The notes beneath the pieces were generated by a model that did no database searches, was not told the origin of the DNA, and was given only the letters and a program-made list of their open reading frames with translations. From contig JAAONU010000011.1 in the NCBI GenBank assembly GCA_012932295.1, positions 40,798,352 to 40,862,351 on the forward strand: 64,000 nucleotides of DNA, given 5' to 3'. Shown here piece by piece: positions 36,432 through 48,400 of the stretch. The position numbers and the translations under genes were made by a program. This DNA comes from Cyclina sinensis (lineage: Eukaryota; Mollusca; Bivalvia; Venerida; Veneridae). Position 1 is the first letter of the stretch; every line of letters starts with the position of its first letter.

Positions 36432-39400
36432 CTATGAAAAATATATTCACATGAGTGCTAAGTCGTAACACTGGAGAAAGACAGTGACATTATTTTTGAA
36501 AATTTTAAAACACAGGGGAACAGCCCTAAAGAATGAGGAAACAGCAAGACCTATTGGTTTCAAATTCAAATCCGTGATATAAGATAGAAACATTAAACCC
36601 ATTAATGCCTAGCGTCGACAAAAGTAGACTTAGACAAACAGTGGTCCCCCAGATCAGAAGCTGCAGTATGCGGAGTCTGATCACTGTCTTCGCTGTTAGC
36701 ATAAAAAGCTTTCTTTCCTAAACAGAATAAAACTAAAAATTTACACCTGAAATCCCTTTGAACATAAAATGGACTTGTCTAACTGGTAAGGATGACATAA
36801 TCCATTATGCATTAATGGGTTAAAAAGAAATCAAGAGATGAATGTTGATCTCTTCCTGAATAAAGCAAGCTACAAACAGCATTACTTAATATGCACTATC
36901 AGGTGTGAATTTAAACAAAGATAAAAACAAGAAAAGGGATTGTTGGCCCTTTCCTGTCTTGCTGTTTTATAACAGAAAAGCTAACTGAATTTTTTGGTAA
37001 ATGTATCAAGTAATATTGGGTTACGCATCATACAGAATAAGTGTAAACACGTTCTTACACTGATTTTAGTTATTTTTTCTAGTTCCTCTTTGTCAACATT
37101 CTTCGCCCATTCTGCAAACAACGGCGTCCATACACAGCCTGGTGATATGCTGTAAAAAGAAAATATCTTACAGTCGAACACGTTTATGAATAAACATTAA
37201 TGTTAAAATAAAGTTCGTTGAAATGTAACGAAAACGATTACCGTCCGTTTTTTTTGTTTTTGTTTTTTTGGCATGGTCTGTGTTTTTTTTAAAAAAAAAA
37301 ACTATGTTATTTAAAAATATCTTTTAAAATAATCGTAGATCAAAACGCTGTTTTATTTGTATCCTCAAGTCTATGTCACATTATCGTTTTTGTATATCGG
37401 TACATGTATTTATGCAGCTTACGTGACTATGTGAGCGCCAACAAAATATCAAAAAACAAAGATTTCAAATGTGTCAGAAGTTTTAAATGGGTTTAATATT
37501 TTTGAATGGTTCAAAGTTTTTAATGCGAATGCTGTAGCAAAGAATGGTTGTTTGACAGATTAAAATCATAATGCTTGTTTGAGCAAATCGTTGTTTGGAT
37601 ACATCATTTGAGTAATCACATTTTGATAGGACATTCTTTTATTAGTCTTGCGTTAAAACTATCATAGAATCATTTGCGGAAGTTACAGTGAAACCCTTAA
37701 TTGGCATGTTTGACACTGCTAATTGATTAACAAAGGGGCAAGATAGTCTAGTATAGGTTATATAAACACCATGGATTAAAGTAATTGCTACACAATGGGA
37801 TGTCGCGTTAGGTCCCAGCAGTTTGCAAGACGAATAAACACATTAAATGGCGTGCGACGGATAGACGCTTTATCAATAAACCAATCAAGGGATATGCCGC
37901 CGGCGGTAAAAAGACGAGATTATGTTGAGCGTTATGAAATTGCAAAATTAATTTTGCCAGTGTTTGAATTTTTTATCAAAGTTAACTTTCACCGTTTTTT
38001 TTCAATTTGTATACGAATATTCGGATACCAAATTTGTATCCGGATACCAACATAGTATCCGGATATCCGAATACTCGGGTACTCGTTGACATCTCTAAAA
38101 ACAAGTTTACGTTACAAATTACGTCTTAAATTGATGTATAGGAAGTAAACAGTAGCAGTACGCAGCAGTAGAAAAATGTGAAGTTGGCAGTAGCAGTAAC
38201 AGCAGTAGCAGTAAAGAAAACGTCAAGATGGCAGTAGCAGTAACAGCAGTAGCAGTAGGCAAAACGTGAAGCTGGCAGTAGCAGTAACAGAGGTAGCAGT
38301 AAAGAAAACGTGAAGCTGGCAGTAGCAGTAACAGCAGTAGCAGTAAAGAAAACGTGAAGCTGGCAGTAGCAGTAACAGCAGTAGCAGTAGGCAAAACGTT
38401 AAGTTAGCAGTAGCAGTACGATCAGTAGCAGTAGGAAAGTCTATAAAAGTCTGGAAAGTTTTAATGAAAATAAAACATGTTTTAACATCAGCAGACCCTC
38501 CCGAGTCTATTGCGTAGGTCTGCCACTGTTTCTTACACTCTTGCAGACTTTCATGAATTTTGATGCCAATCAGAAAAAAATGTCATTTTTGATGTCTAGG
38601 GACCTTCACCTGTCGATTTTACTGGTCTGCCACTGTTTCTGACACTCTCGCAGACTTTCAGGAATTTTGGTGCCGATCGGGAAAATGTCCAGGGAGCCTC
38701 CCGGGTCAATTTTACCGGTCTGCGACTGTTTCTTACCCTCTCGCAGACTTTCAGGAATTTTAGTGCCAAAATCGAGAAAATGTCATTTTTGATGTTAAGG
38801 GATCCTCCGGAGTTCATTGTTACGTCTGCTACTGTTTCTAACATTCTTGCAGACTTTCAGGATTTTTGGTGCCAATCTAGAAAGTCCAGACCAGACCCCG
38901 CCGGTTCAACTGCAGCGGTCTGTGACTGTTTCAAACACTCGCAGACTTTCAGAGTTTCCTACTGCTACTGCTGTTACTGCTACTGCCAACTTCACGTTTT
39001 GCTTACTGCTACTGCTGTTACTGCTACTGCCAACTTCACGTTTTGCCTACTGCTACTGCTGTTACTGTTACTGCCAGCTTCACGTTTTGCCTACTGCCAC
39101 TGCTGTTACTGCTACTGCCAACTTCACGTTTTGCCTACTGCCACTGCTGTTACTGCTACTGCCAACTTCACGTTTTGCCTACTGCTACTGCTGTTGCTGC
39201 TACTGCAAACTTCACGTTTTGCCTACTGCTACTGCTGTTACTGCTACTGCCAACTTCACGTTTTGCCTACTGCTACTGCTGTTGCTGCTACTGCCAACTT
39301 CACGTTTTGCTTACTGCTACTGCTGTTACTGCTACTGCCAACTTCACGTTTTGCCTACTGCTACTGCTGTTGCTGCTACTGCAAACTTCACGTTTTGCCT

Positions 39401-42400
39401 ACTGCCACTGCTGTTACTGCTACTGCCAACTTCACGTTTTGCCTACTGCTACTGCTGTTGCTGCTACTGCCAACTTCACCTTTTGCTTACTGCTACTGCT
39501 GTTACTGCTACTGCCAACTTCACGTTTTGCCTACTGCTACTGCTGTTGCTGCTACTGCAAACTTCACGTTTTGCCTACTGCTACTGCTGTTACTGTTACT
39601 GCCAGCTTCACGTTTTGCCTACTGCTACTGCTGTTACTGCCAGCTTCACGTTTTGCCTACTGCCACTGCTGTTACTGCTACTGCCAACTTCACGTTTTGC
39701 CTACTGCTACTGCTGTTGCTGCTACTGCAAACTTCACGTTTTGCCTACTGCTACTGCTGTTACTGTTACTGCCAGCTTCACGTTTTGCCTACTGCCACTG
39801 CTGTTACTGCTCCTGCCAAATTCACGTTTGATTTAATTTCTACTGCCAACTTCCTGCTAGTTTTAAATTGCAAGGTAGCGTAACTTTCTTTAATGTCTCA
39901 AATGCAAATGTCACAAGATAGGTTTGATATACACTAAACGAATTTGTCACATTCACTTAAAAATAAAAAGTGCAGATTAAAATTCTTATCTTCAGGAGGG
40001 TTTTGAAATAGTTTGGTTTATCGAGAAAATTGACTCTGAAATAGTCTTACACTTAGTAGTTATATTTAACAAATCACAGACGATATAAAAGGAACCAGTC
40101 TCTAAAACTCTAAAGCTCTGTAGCCAGTCTCTGAAAGTGTTAATCCATACACAGGCTATCACCTCCTGTCTATTTACTTACGCATTCACTCTGACGCCAT
40201 GTTTTCCTTCGTCTGTGGCCAACGCACGTGTAAGTCCAACAACGCCGCCCTGAAAAAAAAAAAAAAGATATAAAAATAGTATATTATTGAATACCGCATA
40301 ATCTAGTTAAACTTCTTTGAAATTCATTCATAAGTATAGATGGGAATATTTTTCTACCCCACCTCTCTATATGATAATATATGTTATCATTGGCAAAGAG
40401 CTTCTATATAATTGTTTATTCTTTCAATCCTAAAGTGATAGTGCGCGCGCGCTTGTGTGTATAGGCGTGTGTGCGCACTCTAACTATGCTGTTAATTAAA
40501 TATTTCCTGTCAAAATAGTCCTCCGTTTGTTGGGTTATAACGAATGTTTGGTGCGAGTGGAAATATTACCAACACAAAATTAGCTTATGTGTGGCAATGT
40601 TGTATACCATGTACGTTTAGATATCCTGGGATCTATTTACAAGGACTTGTATTAATCCGATACCTCTTTATCTATCTCTCAATTCGTTCTCACGTTTGAG
40701 GCAGTGTTTGGAAAAGGTCAAATTAACAGAAACTTTTCTACGGTAGTGAAACTATCAAATATGTTTTTTGAAACATCACTGCTACATGTGTTATTTTATC
40801 AAATTACTCTTACCCCGTGCATACGCGGGTCCCCATCCAGAAGAATACAGATATACAAGACATGTTAACAAAAAACAAATGATTGTCCATTAAGGACACA
40901 GAAGAAATAAATAACAACCTTAGTGGCGACGTAAGTGACCGAATCTGGCTGACCAAGAGTAAATGCTCCACTGGCAATGTTTATCACAGAACCTTTGGTC
41001 TGTCGTATATAGGGTAAGGCATACTGAAAAAAATAAACGAAGCAAAACCAGTGATAACGTAAAATAACTTTGACAGTGCATGGAGCAAAATTAGTAATGT
41101 CACCATGTTGATTGTGATAGATTTTCAGGCGAGATGTCGAGGGTGAAAGCGAAAAGGTTTTAAGTGCTACTTTAAAGGGCCCACTGAGAGTTCATCACGT
41201 TACAAGGTAAAGTTAAGGTAAGTTTTAGGTAAACTATAAATAACTAACTGCAAATCGAATGTAAACATTTAATATTTTAAATTTCGTTTAAGATTAAAGT
41301 TGATCAACAGAAGAAGATATTATGTTTTGATATCCATTACACTATGCAACAGAAGCTTAGGAACTTTACAGAATGATTCCCAAGTTGGCAAAGTCATTGG
41401 TTCGAACCACAGCTGTGAACGTGGGTGTCTTGATGTTAAATACCAAAAACGACATTGAATTAAATCAATAACAAGAGGGCCATAATGGCCCTAGATCGCT
41501 CACCTGAGTATTTTGGCAGTAGGTTTGCAGTTAAGCAGTATTTAATGTTTTAATTGAAAATATGTAAGTAATGTAAATATGAATACGTAAATATGTAAAA
41601 TATCAGTCAATAAATAAAGGCTCTATGACAGAAAGTAGAAATATCTATCATAAGCTATGGTGACCTTGCCCTTGACCAAGTGACCTAAAACCCTACCCAT
41701 GGGTAGAGGTCCATGCAAGGATCCTATATACCGAATATCAAAGATATTGGTCTTTAAATGAAGGCTCTATGAGGTACAGTATATAAACCTATTTTTAGCC
41801 TCGATGACCTTTAACCTAATCTAATAATTCGCAAAAGCCTGATAAAGCTTGTTTCATACCAAATCTTAGATCTCAGGGCCTTGTGGTTTCAGACAAGAAG
41901 GTTTTGAAAGTTTTACTATATAACCCTATGTAAAATCAAATGACCCCTGGGTAGGGGCCAAATTTGACCCCAGAGGCATAATTTGAACAAACTTGGTAGA
42001 GGTCTACAGGACAATGCTACATACCAAATCTTAAGGCTCAGGGCTTTTTGGTTTCAGACAAGAAGATTTTTAAAGTTTCACTATGTTAAATAAGTTGACA
42101 CCTGCGGCGGGGCCAAATTTGATCCCAGGGGCATAATTTGAACAAACTTGTTAGAGGTTCAAAAGACAATGCTACATACCAAATCTTAAGGCTCAGGGCC
42201 TTGTGCTTTCAGACAAGAAGATTTTTAAAGTTTCACTTTATAAGCCTTTGTAAAATCCATTGACCCCCGGGGTGGGGCCAAATTTGACCCCAGGGGCATA
42301 ATTTGAACAAACTTGATAGAGGTCCACAAGACAATGCTACATACCAAATCTTAAGGTTCAGGGCCTTGTGCTTTCAGACAAGAAGATTTTCCAAGTTTTT

Positions 42401-45400
42401 TCTTTAAGTTTCCATAGCAACCAGAGTTCTTGACGGAATTCAATTCTCTGAACAACTTTGGTAGAGCTTTATGCAAGGAACACTCCAGGCAAGTTTCATC
42501 AAATTTGGCCCAGAGGTTTCAGAGGAGATGTCGTTTGAATGAAATTGTTGACGGACGACGAACAAAGACCGGACACAATAGTCCACCATGAGCCAAAGGC
42601 TCAGGTGAGCTAAAAAGGGAATGGATAAATACTAGAATATACTAGGGACTTGCTCACATTACCAATTTGCTCTATATTACATTTTATTTCATTTTCCGAT
42701 AAAACAAGGTTCTGATAAAAAGACTAGTCAAAAAGTAATGTTTATAGCGAATCGGTCTTAATGGTTGATCTTGTGTTTCAAAATTTAAGATTTTGGACAT
42801 TTCAATTTATTAATTTCCACGTATTTCAAAAATAATCAATGTGTTCATAACAGCGGAACTTTACGGGTATCACACGGTATACTGTTGTTTTAATTCGGGA
42901 TAATTTTCTTTACAATAGTGTTGAGCAAAACAAAAAGTTAACATACCTTACAAGCTAGAAAATACCCAATAAGATTTAGATCCAATAACTTGCGGAACTC
43001 CTCTGATGAAAATCCATCTATAGTTTTCGGCGGAGGGTCTGGAAAGGTCAATGTCTGATCTATATATTTTTATTCCTTAACTTAGCTAACTAAAATACAT
43101 TTTCAAATCCAGAACGCTTATGGACTCTAAGTAAGTAAACAATACAAAAGATTAAACACCTATAAATTTTTGGCAAAAACAAAGCGTTTAAAAAACTGTA
43201 GAACTGCCTTCAGTTATACTTCAGTGCATTTTATGAAATCACCTAAAACAACCAGTATCGCTGATAATATATATTTATGCATATGAATGCATTTCACAGA
43301 TTTTACGAAGGCTCGACGCGAAATTGGACCAGCTTTTTTCATTATTCAATTGACTTTGGTGCAGTCTTTTGCAAAGCCCTCGATTAGTTGCATTATTTGG
43401 GCAGTAATATGATTTAGATCTGCTAAGGGAACTATATTGCTCGAGAAAGACTTACGCCATCCAGCATTATTCACAAGGCAGTCTATTTTCTCGTATTTTG
43501 CAACCGTAGCCTCCACCGCTGCCTTTTATGAAATAAGTAACATAAAAAGGAACATTTTAAATCCATTTTACTAAATATTTAAGAAAAATTTTCAAAAATT
43601 AAAGACATCTATTTTCTCATATGAATTGCTTTAAAATAAGACGATTTTGTCGAATTTAACAAAAATACGTAATGATTTGTGTTTGTTCAATATTCATATG
43701 TAACACAACCGCTCAGTGGAGTTGAAAATTTGTACTGTCTTGAATCTTTCTGGTATATGAAACACACTTCCGTACACTGTCTCCAACAATTTAAACAATA
43801 TCACAACTTTATGTAGGTTTGGGACATAAAAGGCAAAAGAAAAGGTTAATATGTACATTAAGTATGAATAATGAAATGATTAATCTGTACATATAGTTTG
43901 AATAAAGTAATGGTTAATCTGCACATAATTATAGAATGATTAAAGTAATGGTGTTCTGCATATATAGTATGATAAAGTAATGGTTAATCTGCACATATAA
44001 TATGAATAATGAAATGGTTAATCTGCACATTTAGTATGAATAAAGTTATGGCTGATCTGCACAAATAGTATGAATAAGTAATGGTAAATCTGTACATATA
44101 GTACGAATAAAGTTGTGGTAAATCTGCACATATAGTATAAATAAAGTAATGACAAATCTGTACATATAGTATGAAAAAAGCAATAGTTGATCTGCGCATG
44201 AAGTATGAATAAAGTAATGGCAAATCTGTACATATAGTATGAAACAAGAACTGTCACTGTAAGATGACCATGCCCCCGAAAGTGGTGCTTTGACCTTTGA
44301 GCTGAGAACCAATCATTCAGGAGTCAAGGTCAAATAAATATAGGTCAGTGGGAAGGTCTTATCCAATGGGGGTTGTGTCCAAGTATGAAGTAAATCCCCT
44401 TACTAATAAGCAAGTTATGGGCAATGTTAAAGTTTTTGGACAATTGAATCTTAAAGGTGAAGGTCATACATGGGTCAAGGTCAAATAAATATAGGTCAGT
44501 GGGATGGCCTTGTCCATAGGAGTGTTATGTCCAAGTATGAAGTAATTATATTTACTAATAAGGAAGTAATGGCCAATGTTAAAGTTTTTGGACAAGTGGG
44601 TCTACAAGGTGAAGGTCATTCAGGGGTGAATGTCAAACAAATATAGGTCAGCGGGAAGGTCTTGTCCAAAGGGGAGTTGTGTTTAAGTATAAAGTATATC
44701 CACTCACTAATTTGGAAGTTCTGGCCAAATATTAGTTTTTGGACAATTGGATATTCAGAGGTCAAGGTCAAATAATGGAAGGTCAGTGGGAAGGTTCTTG
44801 TTCAAAGGGCTGTTGTGTCCAAGTATGAAGTAAATCCTCTGACTAATAAGGAAGTTATGGGCAATGTTAAAGTTTTTGGACAATTTGATCTTCAAGGTGG
44901 TCATTCAGGGGCCAAGGTCAAACAAATATATGTCAGTGGGAAGGTTTTGTCCATAGGGGTGTTGTGTCCAAGTATGAAGTCAACGCACTTACTAATAAAG
45001 GAGTTATTGCTAATGTTAAAGTTTTTGGAAAATTGCATCTTCAAGATAAAAGTCAATCAGGGGTCAAGTCAAATAAATATAGGTCAGTGGAAAGGTCTTG
45101 TCCAAAGGGATGTTGTGTCCAAGTATGAAGTAAATCCTCTCACTAATAAGGAAGTTATGGCCAATGTTAAAGTTTTCGGACGGACTGACTGACGGACGGA
45201 CAGTTCAAAATCTATATGCCTCCCTTCGTGGGCATAAAAGTAATAGTTGATCTGTGCATATAGTATGAATAAAGTAATGGCAAATCTGTATATATAGTAT
45301 GAAAAAAGTAATGGTTGATCTACACATATAGATGAATAAAGTAATGGCAAATCTGTATATATAGTATGAAAAAAGTAATGGTTGATCTACACATATAGAT

Positions 45401-48400
45401 GAACAAAGTAATGGCTGATCTGCCTATATATTATGAATAATGAAATGGTTTTTCTGCATATAGTATCAATAATGTAATGTTCAATCTGCACACATAGTAT
45501 GACTAAAGTATTGATAAATCTGACATATAGAATTAATAAAGAAATGGTTGATCTGCATATATAGTATGGGACAAGTAATTTTAAATCTGCATATATAGTA
45601 TGACTAAAGTAATGGTTAATCTGTTCATATAGTATGTTTAGTGTAAATGTTACTCTGTACATATAGAATGAAAAATCAGTGCATAAGTTTTATAAAGAAA
45701 TGGGTAAAATCTGAACATATATTAAAATAATAATTAATCTGCACATATAGTATAAATAAGGTAATGGTTAAAATGAACATTTAGTAAGAATAAGGTAGTG
45801 GTTAATATCTACATATAGTATGAATAAGGTAGTGGTTAATATCTACATATAATATGAATAAGGTAATGGTAAGAATGTACATAGAGTATGAATAAAGTAA
45901 TGGTTAAAATGGACATAATTTATAGTATGAATAAGGGAGTGGTTAATATCTACATATAGTATGAATAAGGGAATGGTAAGAATGTACATATAGTAGGAAT
46001 AAAATAAAAAAATATATGTACATATAGTATGAATAAGGTATGTTTAATATGTACATACAGTATGAATAAGGTTAAAATAAATCTGTACATATAGTATTAA
46101 TAAGGTAATGGTAAATATGTACATGTAGTATGAATAAGGTATGGTTAATATGTACTTAAATATGAATAATGTCAACATTAATCAGTACATATAGCATGCA
46201 AAAGGTAATATTTAATACGTACATATAGTATGAAAAAGGTCAAAGTTAAGTCTGTTCATATAGTATGGATAAGGTAGAAGTAAATATGTACATATTGTAT
46301 TAATAAAGTCAATGTAAATCTGTTTATATAGTATGAATAAGGTTTTGGTTAATATGTACGTATAGCATGTATAAGGTAGAAGTAAATATGAACATATGGT
46401 ATGAATAAAATAGAAGTAAATATGTATATACAGTTTGAATAATGTAAATGTAAATCTGTACATATAGTATGAATTAGTAGTTGTTAGTATGTACCATACA
46501 TATACTATATGAACATCTAGGCTGTTTTCAAATGGCGGATGTCGATTCATTTCATGAAAAATGTTTTACTTTGATCTGGTCTTCCTTGGTCATATCACAG
46601 TGGATATAAAACACTTCTCCTGGGCCATCGGGCTCCATTGTGTTTCCGATCGAATCTGCGATCGAAATAAAAACAATAGTTTAAATTCATTTTGTCGAGA
46701 AAGGTTATTGAATTCCATCAGTACAAATATGTTTGTGAATTAAGGTTTTGGAAAAAAACAAAGATAATGGAAACAAAACAGTACTAGAAGGTATGAAATA
46801 ATAGGTCATTTAAAGTTTACAATTCTGAAAATGGGCGAAGAAAGGCAGTTAGAAAAAAAGAGTCAATCAACCGAAGTTTTTATTTACCGGTTATAAAGGG
46901 AATTCCTCGTTAACACAGAAACGAAAATTGTATAATGCAAATTACCATCAATATCAAATACGGCGACCTTTCCTCCATTTTCAACTGAAAATAAATAAAA
47001 GATTAAAATTAAAGAAAAAAATATTAAAACTGTCGTGGTATTATATCATGAAATGCATCACATTTATTGTCATGTTCAGTTTGACTTTTTTCCCCTAGAT
47101 ATGTTGTAGTGGCCTTGAAAGTTGTGTAAAAGAATATATAATATGAACTGAAAGATTAACCGTGTAAAAAATATATATATAACATGTAAATATATGCACT
47201 TCCTGGTCAAGAAAAGGTCGGTAAAGGTCGGTTTATAGAACGCCACAGCGGTTTTGGATTAACCACTTTGTCATGTACATTTTTTGTTTTATTGTGTAGA
47301 TAATTCATTATGTTCTATCAATTCTTGACTGTATGCGCTACCCTATCCAGTACAAGCCTATGCAAATCTTTATGCGTCGATTATGGTCTAACGGTGACGT
47401 TGAATTTATTTGACATACCTGTTTTACAAATGCTATGTTTTAAAATAATATTATTATAAATCCAAACATACCCTCGGCAAAAGAATGCACTTGGATTTTA
47501 TAACAGTTTTCACGTAATTCTTTATGTAGGTATGCAGGTATTCATTTGTCAACTTAATGGCACGGTGTCTTTTGTTTCTTTGTTTATTTTATTGTTGTGT
47601 TGTTTACTTGTTGTTTTCTTGTGTGTGTGTGTGTGGTATTTTTTGGGGGTTGTTTTGAAAACACAAAAAAATCAGACATTTTCACGTTCAATGTCGTAGG
47701 GATCAAAACTAAAAACTGCAGATTCTGACTTGCAAATTGTCTTGTTATTTTCATTTTTCATGAATGTTGCTGTCAGTGTATAGATATTGCAACAGATGTA
47801 TCTCGTTCAAAACCGAGCGTGCATCTCCATCCCCCCCCTCCCCACACACACATATACCGCATCGACTACGGTGTCATTTGGAATCACGTTCCATATACGC
47901 AAAAATATATCACTTAAAGTTTTTATCTGTGTATTTGTCAATTTCAAGTGGATGAAGTCCGAATAAACAAATCAGTTTAATAGGCCCGTGCAAAAAGTTG
48001 TGTTACCGTTTCTGGTCAGTCTGGAGTCACAAATCTGAAAAAAATGACAAATTAAATCTAAAATTTACACACGTGCACGTTTGCAAAACTTCACTCCTCT
48101 ATTCAAAGGTAGTTTTAAAAAAATAATAAACCATGAAATGCACACTCTGTTTTAGGTGAGTATTCATATACATTATTCGTGCATTTTTCCAAGCTCAGTA
48201 TCAGTATCCGCAACGACAGCTGGAAGTAAGGTTTGGTTTCCCGATGGTTTTGCCGATTCCTTCTTCACAGCCCCTTCTTGCCACCCTTCCAACAATCTCG
48301 TATTACACGAGTGCAAAATAGTGTGTGATAAACTGTTAAACATGACATATCAAATTACTTTGAACAAAAGTAATCTTCACTTAATATTATATCATGGTAG

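Noticed and set aside
38780..39883. Three long overlapping open frames (262-367 codons) rich in Leu, Tyr and Cys
   Set aside because: They arise from a 44-bp tandem repeat with few stops; the same words appear in all three frames in rotation, and the region is an SDR intron.
43850..46510. CRISPR-like array
   Set aside because: The repeats are degenerate and contiguous, without unique spacers, in an animal intron.
43984..46550. Several minus-strand frames with ILYVQI or YMYRF repeats
   Set aside because: They follow the 33-base AT-rich minisatellite; there is no domain and no splice context.
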